A DNA stretch of 64,000 bases from Cristatella mucedo (lineage: Eukaryota > Bryozoa > Phylactolaemata > Cristatellidae): assembly GCA_009760855.2 (NCBI GenBank), contig WPIO01000014.1, forward strand, positions 1,823,501 through 1,887,500, given 5' to 3'. Both the position numbers and the translations under genes were made by a program. The notes beneath the pieces were generated by a model. It worked only from the letters and a program-made list of their open reading frames with translations, ran no database searches and was not told the origin of the DNA. This document shows, one piece after another, positions 50,901 through 61,325 of the stretch (positions are counted from its first letter, which is position 1; each line of letters opens with the position of its first letter).

Positions 50901-53900
50901 GCAACCCAGTGTAATTATGTCTACCATTTGGTCGATCAAGTGTGAAGAATGTGTGTCATACCTAGAACACTTACACTGCATTCAAATCTACTTTAATGAG
51001 TTTCTTGTTACCTCTAGGTGCTGATTCTAACTGCTACAACCAGTTCTAAGTGTGAACGTGATCATTCAAAGTTTGATTCCTTATCACGGTAGCATTGGTT
51101 TGCAGCTGGTTGGGTGGCACAAAACTACCTGGCGGCTAGAGGATGCTTTTACCCTCCAGATGATGAGATATTGCACATTTGAGCTGCTGTCATGATAGCC
51201 TGGCACAAGTGGCAGCAGGGTCTGACACTATCAGAGCCACGAGGCTAGAGGTTTTTGGCAGACGACACTTAATATCAGTCAAGAACCAAAATAAAGGTTG
51301 CCTGCTTACTGCTGGCAATTGGATTTCAATAGACTCCAAATAAGTGTTAACTTATTTAACTCACCTCATTCAATAACTGCTGCATCTCAGCTGCGTCTGC
51401 AGCAGCCAAACTATGGTTCTCAGAGTCAGACACACAAATTGACACATTTCTTAGATTGTAATAACAATTTCGAGTTTGGCACACTAGGTAAGGCGATTGT
51501 TTTTCACGACCTCGGCCCCGAGGTCGTGGATTCAAATCCTGCAGTGGGCGATCCTTTATTGCTACTGCAAGCGGTGGTGATAGCCGTTAAGGCTCTTCTG
51601 TCGCTATACAAAACGAGGCTGTTAAATCAGCTAGTATTTATTATTTATTATTTATTTGAACAAGTACATTGTGCCAGTTCTGCTGGTGCAAAACTATTGT
51701 AGTTGAACCTAGCTGTCATCAGCAAGTTGTGCGACTTATGAGCTTCGGGAGCACTAGTAGCTACATAAAACAAAGACTAACTGTGGCAGAACCGATAACC
51801 AGTCACACCCACCCACCTACCCACCCGCACGCACACACACATGCACACATGCATGCACACACGTGCACGCACGCATGCACACACGCGCACGCACGCCCGC
51901 ACGCACACCTACCCACGACCACGCACACGCACACACCTGCACACACACTTGCACACACGCACGCGCGCACACACACACACACACACACGCATACATGCAC
52001 AATCACAAGCATGCACACATGCCGGACCTGCAAGTAATACAACAGGCATTAATGCAAGTGTAAGAAATAACTGTAAAGCCACCTACTAAATACCTGAATA
52101 GTATGGCTGCCTTCGCACAGAATCTCGATGCTGTCGCCTTCACCGGTTTGATATTTCTCCAGCATCCTTCCTGACTGCTTGGCCACAACACTCACCTAAA
52201 TTGAAGCATTGTCTAAATAATGACCCAGCGCATCTAAAGAGGTGCAATTCATGAAAGAAGGCGTACGATACGACCCACGGTGGTGCTAGAAACAACGATC
52301 TCTCAAGCATTGTGAATTCCACGTTGCCCTAAGCAACCTCACACTAGCATCACGTCGCATGGGTAAAAGGCAGCATACACATGATGTCCTAATACAACAG
52401 CTTATTGAGCAATGCAACGGAATAAGCACAAAAATGCTTTTAGTAAGCAAGCTCGCATTCAACTCATCAGATCAACGCCACTTATCAAACGTAGGGAACT
52501 AAAAATCATGAGGGCTCAGTTCATGCTGCTCAAGGCCGCCTGCAGACTGGGCAACAGTTAAACGATGTTAGTATTGCCAACACAAGCACTGCGCATGGGC
52601 GTGGAGATTTGGAACACGAGCAGCATGAGCCTCAGCTGAGCTTAGCAAAGTCGGCTTGTGCTTCGCTTCAGGAGGGCAACGCAGCAGCTACATGCTGAGA
52701 CATTGATAGCGCCGCTCTTCTGTGCCACACACGTACCATGTCGGCATTCTCTCCTAGGCACGATCCGGCATAGGCAAACCGCACACGTAGATCACCGACC
52801 TGCAACGCCACCGACCCAACAAGCAACGGTAAATAACAGCAGCAGCCCGGCACGCCGACGTCACGGGATCAGCGCTGCCGAACTCGGTCGTAGGCAGTGG
52901 GAGTGGGAACATTCACAGCAACTTGGTAATACTAAAAGCTGCACGCCCTCTGCCACCTGGCGGCGCAACCTTGCACCACGGTGCCTCGAGGTCGTTCAGC
53001 ATGTCTCACGACTGGGCTGTCGAGCTGTCAGCATAGGCAGAGCCTGCCAAGGCAGCAGGGAACTGTCTAGCACGCTTACACTAAAGTACAGGCGACTCTG
53101 GCACACTGCTGCAGCTGCAGCAGCAGCTGCAGCTTGCTCTTGTTTCGATGAACAGGCCTCACCCGACAGTGAATCGAGTGGGAGGGACCACAATTTATAG
53201 CCTGTCTCTACTTTGCTCTATCCTGAAAAACATTGCTGCTTGCCAAAAACCAGCCAGGCTTTGACCTTGCTACGAAGGCTCCCTGCCTACATGCTAAGAT
53301 AATGTCAACCCTGGTTAGTCTTAGGGTGTCGTCTATCTAAATGGATAATGGCTTCCGGCTTCACTGGTCATTCATGGTAGAGCTCCCAAAGACGACGTAA
53401 CATATTCTTCAATTGCTCTAGGACTAAACTATCCTTCTCGGAAGAGCAGTAATCCACCTTTAAAGGCTACAACTACTATCCACGGTGAGAAAAGCAAGAA
53501 GGCACCAGGCAGGGCTCCACACAGCAGGGGGGAGGGGGCTCCACGGGCTGCTTACCGTCGAGGTCATACCACCATAACTCAAACATGCCACCTGTTTCAG
53601 CATGTGGGGTGTATCATGAGTCCCTACTGGTCAAATCTATTCCTCAGCTCCTCTTATTAGTAGTTTAGCTGCACTTCTGACCAACCTCAAATCCTTTTGG
53701 AGGCCACACCTTCAGTTTCTATGCTTCCAAAAACCACAACTCAAACCTGACTGACTGACTTGAGGACATTTAAAAATTAGCTAAAATCCATTCGCACCTG
53801 ATAGCATTTTTTTCACCAGCGTGATTGTCCTTGATGTGATGAATATTGAGTTGTGCATGTTCACTAATTAGTTTCTGTGTTTCCTTTCTAATCACCCTTA

Positions 53901-56859
53901 TGTATGGTGCTTAGAAAGAGACACAATATACATATGTTATTATTACTACCACTAAACGACCTTTCTATTGTTTGGTAGAATTAACCTACAGCCCACTGAA
54001 AAACTCAGCAGGCGCTATTCCATGTTTATGGACGAGCAGAGGGCCGCTCGAGCGTGGCACAAGTCGGGTAGACTCTCTGAGGTGTTTGCGGGCCTCTAAG
54101 ATCTCAGAATCAACATAATTCCTATTAATTCAATATTTTCGCTGGCTTGCCTTTACATAAGCTCTCAGTAACATTCTCTAGACGTGGTTCACGACCGATG
54201 GAATTGTATCGGTATGCCGATTTAGCAGCCACACCCACCTCTACTGCGTTCTTCAGAGGCTTTGCCGAGTAAGGGACAACATTGTACAACTTAATGGAGT
54301 GAAGACAACATTCCCCCTATGCTAGTAACTCAAACAATGAAACAGACAGTCGGCAAGAAGAAGACAAGCTGTTCATACGTGCAGGGGGTCGCTAGGTCCA
54401 CGACTACCTCTACCTCGGGTTCAGCAGCACCTCGGCTGCTATGGTACAGGTAGCCGTCGAGAAGCCAAAGGTCGTTACGGTTCTCTGGCAGCTCCTTCAG
54501 CAGAATGTCGTGGAAGTTGCTTATCTGATCGACGAGCCCTGTAAGAGGAACGCAGGCTGGTAACAGGATGCCGAGGGCTGCGACTGACGTCAATAACCGA
54601 CCCCTGAATAACCCTGGATGGCTGGTTGGTAAGCCATGACAGCCGTACAGCCACAGCAGGCCACCGAGCGAGGACTTGCAGCCCTGGTTTCACCCGGCCA
54701 CCGCCGCAGCTGCCGCCGCATAGCTACACCCACACAGTTGATAAGCCGATACCGGTAGGGCCAAACGGATGCTGTATCCGGGCAGCTTAAGCTAACAGTA
54801 CAGGTACACCACAGCTAACAGTACAGCCCCAAAATCGGAAGGTGCCGCGATCGCCCCTCTCAGCTGCAGCAAATGGCAAACTGCCCGGATCCTCGACTTC
54901 CAGCAGTCTCGCCCGTCGTCGTGGCACTGGATAAAATATTTCAGAGGTCGGGCCTTCAGTGCGTACGCCGAAACTCTGAAACTCGCCTTCGGTCACCGCC
55001 TGCAGTGACTTTGCATCCTTTCAGTCTCATATAAAGATGTGTCTGCTCTGCTCCAATTGTCCTTTGCTCCAGTGAGCTTTTCTGTTTTCTCTTGTTCCGT
55101 TGTGCTTTCAGTGCATTCATCCCTTAAGGATTCACTGCCTACTACTAGCCATGGGTTTTACTGGCCGGTGGCTCTGAATGTCTTGGTGAATGTCTTTTGC
55201 ATGCCTGCTTTAGCATGCTGGCCTAAGCATGGTACCGGTTTGCTTTTGCATGCATGAGACTGTGCGTGTCCCTAACCTGTGGATATTTATTCTCTTGTAA
55301 CGAGTTTTAAAGAGCCCGGTTGAGATTAAGCTCTCTAAGGGTAAAAACTATCGACGTATCAACAGTTGTTATTAATAATCAACTTATCGGTAAGCGAAAT
55401 TAACCAACCGTCAGTCGCAGTGCCATCGTTCCGGTCTCACCAGAAAAACTGCCCTTCCAACCAAGTGGAACGGAAATGCCGGCCAAGCTGCTGGCGCTAC
55501 CTACCTATCCTCCACTGGCATCACATCATTCTCAGCTAATTGACTATGACTTTTTCAGCAGGCCCTCATCACGAGCACATGGAAAAGCATGTCCGTCTAC
55601 TCTACTTACCCTCACGGGTTGGTTCCAGACCGCTTTGGCTAAGCCACCAATTCTTAGGTAGAAGTTACAGCAAGCTACAATACGACGAGCTTACCAGTCT
55701 CAGTGAATAAATCCCTGGCGGCACCGGCCTCGTAGAAGTAGTAAACTTCACGATCTGTGCACAGCAGTGCCACGGCACTTTCGCGTGCCTATCAGCTCCC
55801 GAGTGCAGCCATACTTATGGCCTAGATCGTGCTCTTTGAGCAATAGGAGTGCACGCCCACAAGCCGACAGTATATCCAGTGGAGATTACGCCCATCGACG
55901 GAGGTTGAGTACCTCGTGACCAGCAACACCGATGCATGTGCTGATTGTGTTTCTAATAGCTATGAGCTGCCGATCCAAAAGAAAACATCGTTGCAACAAT
56001 CAGGGTCAATTCTAAACATTCAATTCTAACGGCTGACAACTTTGTCGAAAGTAGCTGGAATTATCTCTGCTGATATTGAAAGCCACACTTGGCATCTACT
56101 AAGCTAGCACACTGAAATTCTCGACTAATAGAAAAATGTTTGATTAGACCGTTCATGCTTGGCCCCAGGTCAGGTAGCTAACTTATTAATAAACCGACAG
56201 TTGCACTAAAGTAACTGCACGGGGGAGCAAACGAAGGAATCAACGATGATGAGCAATATCTGACGATCGTGTTCCCGACTCGAGCTGATCTGAGGGCGGA
56301 TGCATTTAGGCTAAAAGCTTCAAACTTGGGCACAAAACTTTCAATAAATCTGTAGTGGCCCCTGCACTCAAGCCACTTGGAACAAACAATATATTTACAA
56401 CAAACGAACACATTTTTGCTGCATGTATATGAGCCACCATCTCGTCTTGCCGTGCCACCTGCTACCGGAAGTTTTGGCCACTGATACCACTGAAGTTTAC
56501 GCACAACTGTCCACGGGGCTTCGTCCACACGTCGGAGACATTACAGCTCATGTGTATGCATTTAGGACGCCGGTAAAGGCAGCGGTGTGGCTTTCTTCAT
56601 GTTGAGGGCTGCACCTTGTCCTTCTAGGGATTCGGTAGACCCGGGATGGTAACACAAGCCAGACTAAAGCTAATCACCAGAGAAAAATTGGCACCAGAGC
56701 GACAAGCAGGCATAACTGATGCATATGCTCACGAGTCGAACACCAATTTGAGAAAGCGTAGCCGGGACAGGCCACAAGTTGCACTCACCAGGCGACAGCA
56801 GTATGTTGCCAACAGCTACGTCCTCGGCCACGAACATTTTTGTCTTCACTGCCATGCTC
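44777..56859 (-). CDS. TMEM43: TMEM43 (LUMA) orthologue, last six exons
   Basis: The minus-strand exons in transcript order are 56859-56789, 54538-54414, 52799-52737, 52195-52094, 49729-49612 and 44997-44777. Their 700 nt give 232 residues plus stop with all phases consistent. Compared from memory with human TMEM43 (400 residues), the segments align in order. SMAVKTKMFVAEDV corresponds to [23 protein letters not shown] to GLIDKVDNF, VGDLRVRFAYAG to [12 protein letters not shown], and ATSVTLATVAGCWLLHRP to ATSLTLLTVAAGWLFYRP. In vertebrates TMEM43 is a multi-pass protein of the inner nuclear membrane and ER that associates with emerin and lamins. The missing first 165 or so residues, including the first membrane segment, were not found between 56860 and 64000. 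They may be in diverged short exons or beyond the window. The introns carry many LINEs and SINEs but the exons are intact. Confidence 0.92.
45085..45192 (+). mobile_element. LINE family B, 3' end, plus strand
   Basis: CCTTTGCAGCAAATGTCAAG and AGAAAGAGATTAAGTTATCT are followed by an ATT/GTT-type tail. Confidence 0.78.
45193..46183. other. Part of the last TMEM43 intron, nothing recognised
   Basis: There are no clear repeat family members or exons. A short B-box-like GATTCGAGTCGC near 45715 is not enough to call a SINE. Confidence 0.4.
46184..46365 (+). mobile_element. LINE family A, 3' end, diverged copy
   Basis: CTTCAACTGCTCTCCTGACT through GTAGAGTTAGGCGGAAATAC and an ACATTACAATACC tail match the family A end with many substitutions. 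This is an older copy. Confidence 0.8.
46366..46612 (+). mobile_element. LINE family A, 3' end, near-consensus copy with (TTACA)n
   Basis: AGCGGTCCTGAACTGCTACT starts the copy. It encodes the ORF2 end (YLNCSPNSAMLPTFSLLRET) and finishes TTTGTGGAGTTACTGACGGA plus four ACATT units. It sits directly after an older copy in the same orientation. Confidence 0.88.
46643..46671. repeat. (AAT)n microsatellite
   Basis: About nine AAT/AGTAAT units form the tail of the adjacent minus-strand SINE. Confidence 0.8.
46672..46835 (-). mobile_element. tRNA-derived SINE, minus strand
   Basis: This is a near-complete reversed copy: TAGCGACAGAAGAGCCTTTA, CCACTGCTTGCAGTGGCGAT, GGATTCGAACCCACGACCTC, GGGGCCGAGGTCGGG and CCTTACCCAGTGAGCC. 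The AAT repeat to its left is the 3' tail. Confidence 0.9.
47120..47365 (+). repeat. Dispersed repeat of unknown type, copy 2
   Basis: The repeat shares ordered blocks with 10490-10645 (GCAGGAAGAGACTG, GTGCTGTCAAAGCTC, TTATGACAGGATG). A perfect 12-base inverted pair (CTCTACAGCAGG against CTGCTGTAGAG) lies inside. Confidence 0.5.
47440..48906 (+). mobile_element. LINE family B, long decayed copy, plus strand
   Basis: The reverse transcriptase start (ITNIINVSLTLGNVPAPIKK, then AVVRPLIKKATPDQENLSNF and RPVSLS) is followed by a decayed palm region (PEGSVLG, then a damaged YADD motif). The C-terminal region has HLDFCNSLLTGLLACAIRHL and LAPAYLSELLPHQ. The 3' UTR repeats and an ATT/GTT tail close the element. 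Frameshifts and stops are numerous. Confidence 0.88.
48907..49611. other. Intron stretch beside TMEM43 exon e
   Basis: The stretch is GC-rich near the exon, with long mirrored open frames on both strands. Nothing recognised besides the exon itself at 49612-49729. Confidence 0.4.
49612..49729 (-). CDS. TMEM43: TMEM43 exon (fifth of those found): membrane segment after the lumenal domain
   Basis: Read on the minus strand, the acceptor is CGCTCGCCACAG. ELFSRSYAINTMQLLAIRAL then GWLVSFAAFTCLPQGFVAL follow, with donor GTGAGT. It matches human [20 protein letters not shown] then GWMAMFMGLNLMTRILYTL in length and pattern. 118 nt, phase 0 to 1. Confidence 0.92.
50040..50740 (-). mobile_element. LINE family B, decayed copy, minus strand
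   Basis: The minus-strand translation includes MCNSLLAGLPVRAINCFQMV and HSSDSKVVQLS-like pieces. Upstream in the element is a VKSTYFKLQ segment and a stretch equivalent to the LGV-F region. Stops and shifts are many. Confidence 0.65.
51478..51660 (+). mobile_element. tRNA-derived SINE, plus strand
   Basis: This is a good copy: CACACTAGGTAAGGCGATTG, CACGACCTCGGCCCCGAGGT, GGATTCAAATCCTG, ACTGCAAGCGGTGGTGATAG, GGCTCTTCTGTCGCTATAC and a TATTTATTATTTATT tail. Confidence 0.88.
51815..52020. repeat. CA-rich interrupted simple repeat
   Basis: About 200 bases of CACACA units are interspersed with GCACGC, CATGCA and CCCACC. The open frames here (His/Thr-rich or Cys/Val-rich) are artefacts of the repeat. 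Confidence 0.9.
52094..52195 (-). CDS. TMEM43: TMEM43 exon (fourth of those found)
   Basis: Read on the minus strand, the acceptor is CTTCAATTTAG. VSVVAKQSGRMLEKYQTGEG then DSIEILCEGSHTIQ follow, with donor GTATTT. It matches human [20 protein letters not shown] and GDTLLLLHHG. 102 nt, phase 0 to 0. Confidence 0.9.
52737..52799 (-). CDS. TMEM43: TMEM43 exon (third of those found)
   Basis: Read on the minus strand, the acceptor is GGTGGCGTTGCAG. VGDLRVRFAYAGSCLGENAD then M follow, with donor GTACGT. It matches human [20 protein letters not shown]. 63 nt, phase 0 to 0. Confidence 0.92.
52800..54413. other. TMEM43 intron with a decayed LINE
   Basis: The stretch 53600-53955 is LINE-like. The rest, including a CAG-rich patch near 53110-53130, holds nothing recognised. 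Confidence 0.5.
53600..53955 (+). mobile_element. Decayed LINE family B 3' region
   Basis: GACCAACCTCAAATCCTTTT and TGAGGACATTTAAAAATTAG echo the ORF2 end (TNLKSFGD, TFKRNLKT). It finishes with TTAGAAAGAGACACAATATA and a TTATTATTACTACC tail. Confidence 0.55.
54414..54538 (-). CDS. TMEM43: TMEM43 exon (second of those found)
   Basis: Read on the minus strand, the acceptor is [33 protein letters not shown] then RNDLWLLDGYLYHSSRGAAE and PE follow, with donor GTAGAG. It matches human GLIDKVDNFKSLSLSKLED and RRGDFFYHSENPKYPE. 125 nt, phase 1 to 0. Confidence 0.92.
54539..56788. other. TMEM43 intron, mostly unrecognised
   Basis: The stretch 55290-55380 resembles a diverged LINE 3' end (GAGATTAAGCTCTCTAAGGG, then TTATTAATAATC). 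Otherwise I see no repeat family or exon. The minus-strand frame near 56440-56520 with RKLQWYQW resembles a TMEM43 motif by chance only; it lies in the wrong order. Confidence 0.4.
56789..56859 (-). CDS. TMEM43: TMEM43 exon (first of those found)
   Basis: Read on the minus strand, the acceptor is CGAACGTTGCAG. One base completes the previous codon, then SMAVKTKMFVAEDVAVGNIL LSP follows, with donor GTGAGT. It matches human [20 protein letters not shown] and FLSSG. 71 nt; the preceding exon must end in phase 2. Confidence 0.88.
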
Positions 56860-57217
56860 CTGCAACGTTCGGAACCATTCATGCATCAGCAGACTGTCGA
56901 TCAGTTCTGATTAGATGCTTGCACAAGAACCACAGCCAGTATCAGGACTCGGCATCGGCCGGCATCTCTATAGATGCTGCCATCGCAGTTAGGATGCGCA
57001 GCTACCTTTGGCTCAGTGGCTTGAGCCGGCCTAATGATTGCAAATTAAAGCAAGTATCAGCCCAATCCGGTTCATCGTCAGTATCACCCTCCATTCCCCC
57101 AGCACCACCGAAGACAGTGCATCTAGAAGACATTGTGTAACAAGATTTTACTTTATCCTTAGTCATGGGTATTAAGCGCTATTTCCCAATTGCTCGTGCA
57201 TTTAAAAGTACAGAAAA

Positions 57218-58304
57218 TGTAATGTAATGCATCTCCCCTGTAACTCCACAAAGCCATAAAGACTATGTGGGTGTTATGCAGGAGAGTTTTGTATAGCGCT
57301 CTCACAGCCTAAGCGGCTTTCGGAACGCATTCGGAAGCAAACAGACTTCGTCTCACGCAACAAAGAGAAAGTGGGAAGCATAGCAGAGTCAGGAGAGCAG
57401 TTGAGATAGTGAGTTGCATAGAAGTAGCGGCTCAGGACCGCTGAAAAGGATGAGCCATAGTCGTCAGCAGGAGAGTAGTTGTCATTTCGTAAGAATTGTG
57501 GAAGCGAGTTCCACAGTCTAGGACCAGCAGAGCTAAAGCTTCTGTTGCCAACGGTTTTTAAGCGAAGGGCTGGAACAGCTAATTTATTGTCCACACAGGA
57601 CCTGAAGGTGCGAACAGGCTGAAACTGATGCAGCAGTTCAGCTAGGTACGAAGGAGCCAACCCGTGGCGGGCCTTGTGGGTCAGCGTAGGCACTTTGCTC
57701 TGAATTCGTTGGTCAACAAGCATCCATCTTAGCTCTTTTAGCAAAGGAGACACGTGCTCAAACTTCTGGGACTTGAAGACTAGCCTCGCAGCCATATTCA
57801 TAGTCGGCTGCAGTGGCCTAATTGCTTTTTTTGGTAGCCCAGCCAATAGGGAATTGCAATAATCAAGCCGGGACAGAACTAAGGAGCTAGTTAAATTTTT
57901 TGCAAGCCACTGTGGAAGACAGCTCCTAATCTTAGATAGGGATCGGACGTGATGGCTAGCTAGAAGCAGTCTTCTGAATGAAGCTTTTAAAATTGAGGCA
58001 GCTGTCTTGAAAACGACACCTAAATTTCGAGCACGTGGTGGTGGTTGCACAACAGCATCACCTATTAGAAGAGCAAAGCCTTTTAATCCAGCCACACGCT
58101 TAGGGTGTCCTGTGAGCAGCAGTTCGGTTTTATCGTCATTTAGAGTCAAGAAGTTTTCCGACATCCAGGATCGAATGTCGGCAAGGCAAGCATTCAGTTT
58201 CTCAGTTGCTGCAGCAGATTCCAACGGTTTGAATGACAAATACAACTGAGTATCGTCAGCATAAAAGTGATATCCTATTCTATGGGCCTTGATCACTTTT
58301 CCCA
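57218..58304 (-). mobile_element. LINE family A, 3' part with largely open frame, minus strand
   Basis: A single minus-strand frame of 343 residues runs from [20 protein letters not shown] (catalytic YADD) through [39 protein letters not shown] and LWNSLPQFLRNDNYSP to NCSPDSAMLPTFSLLRETKS. The reversed 3' UTR and a degenerate TTACA tail (AATGTAATGTAATGC in plus) close it. It is 5' truncated at 58304, just upstream of YADD. It is the least damaged LINE segment in the window and probably a young insertion. Confidence 0.93.
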
Positions 58305-58532
58305 AAATGGTCAGTATTCCCCAAAAACTTTGCTTTTGCGACCATGAAAGTGATAAAATTCCAGAGCAGTGCAGATGCAGTTACTGCCAAATGCCTGGTG
58401 ATAAATCAAAATATGTAGTATTTGTAGAAAATACACATTCGTATCACACGAGCAATCGTACTGTTCTTCAATCAAATTTGCTTGTCATAAGAAAGGTAAA
58501 ACAGTTTAGCATTTGATATGTCTGGTTGTATA

Positions 58533-58656
58533 AGGTTGAGGAAAGAGTTCGTGCACCGTGCTAAAATAATGATTTTAATAATAATTTAATGAAATAATAA
58601 TTAAGTGAATTTAATAATGATTCAATGAAAAACACGGCACATGTTTTCCTCAACCT
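58533..58656. mobile_element. Mariner-like MITE
   Basis: AGGTTGAGGAAA at the left end and its reverse complement TTTCCTCAACCT at the right end are each flanked by TA (58531-58532 and 58657-58658), the target duplication of Tc1/mariner elements. Inward similarity continues (GTGCACCGTG against CACGGCAC). The core is AT-rich and non-coding. The AGGTTG start resembles mariner ends. Confidence 0.7.
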
Positions 58657-59418
58657 TACATGTGATGACAAGATGAAAATCGTTTAGGGATGGTATTGGT
58701 GAGTTGTTCTATGAATAAATAAATCGCAGATTAATACATTCATTATTAATACTTTTTGGCCATACAAATAGCAATATAAATACAGAAGCCTTAAGCCCAC
58801 CAGTTCAGTTTAGTTCCACCTTCTTAAGTGGATTCATAGCTACTTCTGTATCTTTGTGAGATGGCATCAAGAGGCTGAAAGCATCTTGCAGTCGCATCTC
58901 TTCGGCCAATTTATCAAGGAAAGAGCAAACAAAATTACTGAGTGGAAGCATGTGCTGCGATGTGTACATGCAAGGCACATATTTATTTATGTATGTCTGG
59001 TATCAGGACAAATGCTGGGCACCTTGGTTGAGCTTTGAGAGGGTAAGATGGAAAATGTTTGCTTTAATTAGTAGATTATTAAGTTATTGGTCACATGGGA
59101 AATAAATTAGTCATAGATGAACTAATTTTATTTAGTATTCCAATGCAACTTTCTTCTTTTTAGGATGATACAGAGGAAAAAATAGAGTCGTGACGTTTGC
59201 TAGCCTAAACATTTAGCAGCAACAACCAAGTGATCACTCATGTAGCTGCTATTCCTGCATGGTGGGGCCTTCTATGCATTTGACAGGCAAGACAGACACC
59301 CCCTGTCACATACCCAGACCTTCCTCTATCCACCGCCACGGTGCCACACTGCAATGAGCTCCCAGTAAAGACTCCTCTGAACTGAGACCAGCTAAGAGTC
59401 TTAAGAATTGAGCAGCAA

Positions 59419-59460
<42 letters not shown>

Positions 59461-59473
59461 GAGGGAGAGAGAG
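59419..59473. repeat. (GA)n microsatellite
   Basis: About 25 GA units are interrupted three times by GGG. Confidence 0.92.
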
Positions 59474-61149
59474 GCAGACGATGAGATCCAGATGAAAACT
59501 TCACATGTGGAGGCTGGAGAGAAATTCATATACCCCAATCAAAAAGACCTCAACGACTTAATTAAAGATCTTAGTATCACCAAGTCTAGAGAGGGGGCTT
59601 TTATATCTAGCCGCTATTTATTATTATTTTATATCTATTCGCTCGCTAAAGTCGCTGATGCAAGCCTGCTAGGCGGCTACCCCTCCCAGAATTTGCCTGC
59701 TGCCAGTCTAAGTGGCACCACATTTTCATCGGCTACTGACACGACGAGCTTTGCCTTGCCCAGAGGCCGCTGGGCTCGGCCTGCTCTCGACCCAAGTGGG
59801 ACCACATGAAAGCAAAATTGCATGCTGCAAAACTTCTTTTGAGCCGTTGTTTAAACATCTGCTGCATCAGGGACCTGTGCTATCGGCAGCATGCCAACGC
59901 AATCTGCCGACCCATTACTAGGCCAGCTAACACCGGGTGACGTTTGAGCCAATTTTCCGAGAAAGATGAGTCTACATCTCGATGCAGCAAACTGTCCTGC
60001 GGCTAAGGAGCTTCGATCCGCTGGTCAAACGTGTAAAGCCAAAAGCCACGATTCCCACGCGAGCTGCAGTAGTTCCTCCTTACACGGCCAGCCGAGCCCT
60101 CCATCTTTTCGGCATCGACCGAACGGTGCACCCCTTTGCGAGCGCCAGTCCTCACAGGTTTTTGGAGGTTACGCATTCAGTCGGACATCATGCTGCCGGA
60201 AAGCATAGCCCCTTCAATAAAGTCACACGGAGCCTCTCTCACCCACGGCTGCCATGCCTTCCCTAGTTAATCCCACCAGCAGCTAGTGCCCCTACACAAC
60301 CCCAACGTCAGCAGGCAAGCACAGACACGTGCATGCACACGCACATGCACTCACTCGCTCGCTAGTTCGCAAGCACATGCGCTCACAGGCATACGACTTT
60401 ACAGGTCTTACTTTCAAACCCTGTGAATGAAGTTGCACACACTCGAGAGACGGCTTATAAATAGGCTTAGAGGAATGCTCTCTGGAAGTTAATGCAGTTT
60501 GGCTGAAGCAGCAGGATCTCAAACTTTTCACAGTTTAGCATCTGACCATTGAAGCTCACACCCGGCCTCGAGTATAGTCATGAGCTATCACTGCTGCTGC
60601 CCTGCCCCCTGCTGCTTCTATAGCCACTGCTACCCCACTGGGCAGCTTAAACGAAGGTCTAGTAAGCCAACTTCAAACAACCAAGTGCCTGGCTCAGACG
60701 GCCGGCTAAGTGCAGGAGAGCAGACTCTGAAAGTCGAGTGCTCGTTCCCGTGCATGGACCGGACATGTGACGAGCAAAGCGGCAAGCCAGGCTAATATCG
60801 AGGTGGCAAGCACGAGGAGTGCAGAGAGGACAATACGGGCTAGAGTCACCTAGAAACTCCGAGAACTGCAGGAGGGTGAGCTGTCCTGGCCAAGCCTGCA
60901 TTCTGCACTCGTCGGCGGTGTCACGTTGGGCAAGCCTATAGGCCAACCGATTCCCTAGATGGAAGTCCGAGACGATAATCAATCCAGGTCTATAATCTAA
61001 TAATAATAATAAATATAATCGGCTAAAAATAATCTAGTAAAAGGTCTAGCAAATGGTGGCACTCAGTCATTGGTTCCTGAATGGACTAGTGTGCATTAGT
61101 GCATACAGGTGCATACTAAGCAGCAGTTAATAATCATAAATAATAATAA
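59474..61149. other. Region right of TMEM43 exons, nothing recognised
   Basis: The region contains a CA/CG-rich patch near 60305-60400 and an AATAAA near 60215 on the plus strand. No coding domain was identified. Missing TMEM43 exons could lie here on the minus strand, but I could not find them by reading. Confidence 0.35.
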
Positions 61150-61325
61150 TCCTTGCTGATTAAACAATCTCTTTTGTATAGCGACAGAAGAGCCTTTACG
61201 GCTATCACCACCACTTGCAGTGGTGATAAAGGATCGCCCACCGCAGGAATCTAACCCCACGACCTCGGGACCCCGAGGTCGTGAAAGCAACCGCCTTTAT
61301 CTAGTGTGCCATCATGGCTCACCAA
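61150..61325 (-). mobile_element. tRNA-derived SINE, minus strand
   Basis: This is a reversed copy with TAGCGACAGAAGAGCCTTTA, CACCACTTGCAGTGGTGAT, a perfect palindrome CACGACCTCGGGA-CCCCGAGGTCGTG around 61258-61283, and the reversed A-box region ending GCCATCATGGCTC. Confidence 0.9.

Noticed and set aside
51669-52089. His-rich and Cys/Val-rich open frames
   Set aside because: They are translations of the CA-rich simple repeat.
56437-56520. Minus-strand RKLQWYQW, resembling the EMYQWVE region of TMEM43
   Set aside because: It lies downstream of the exon encoding a later part of the protein, so the order is wrong. There is no supporting splice pattern.
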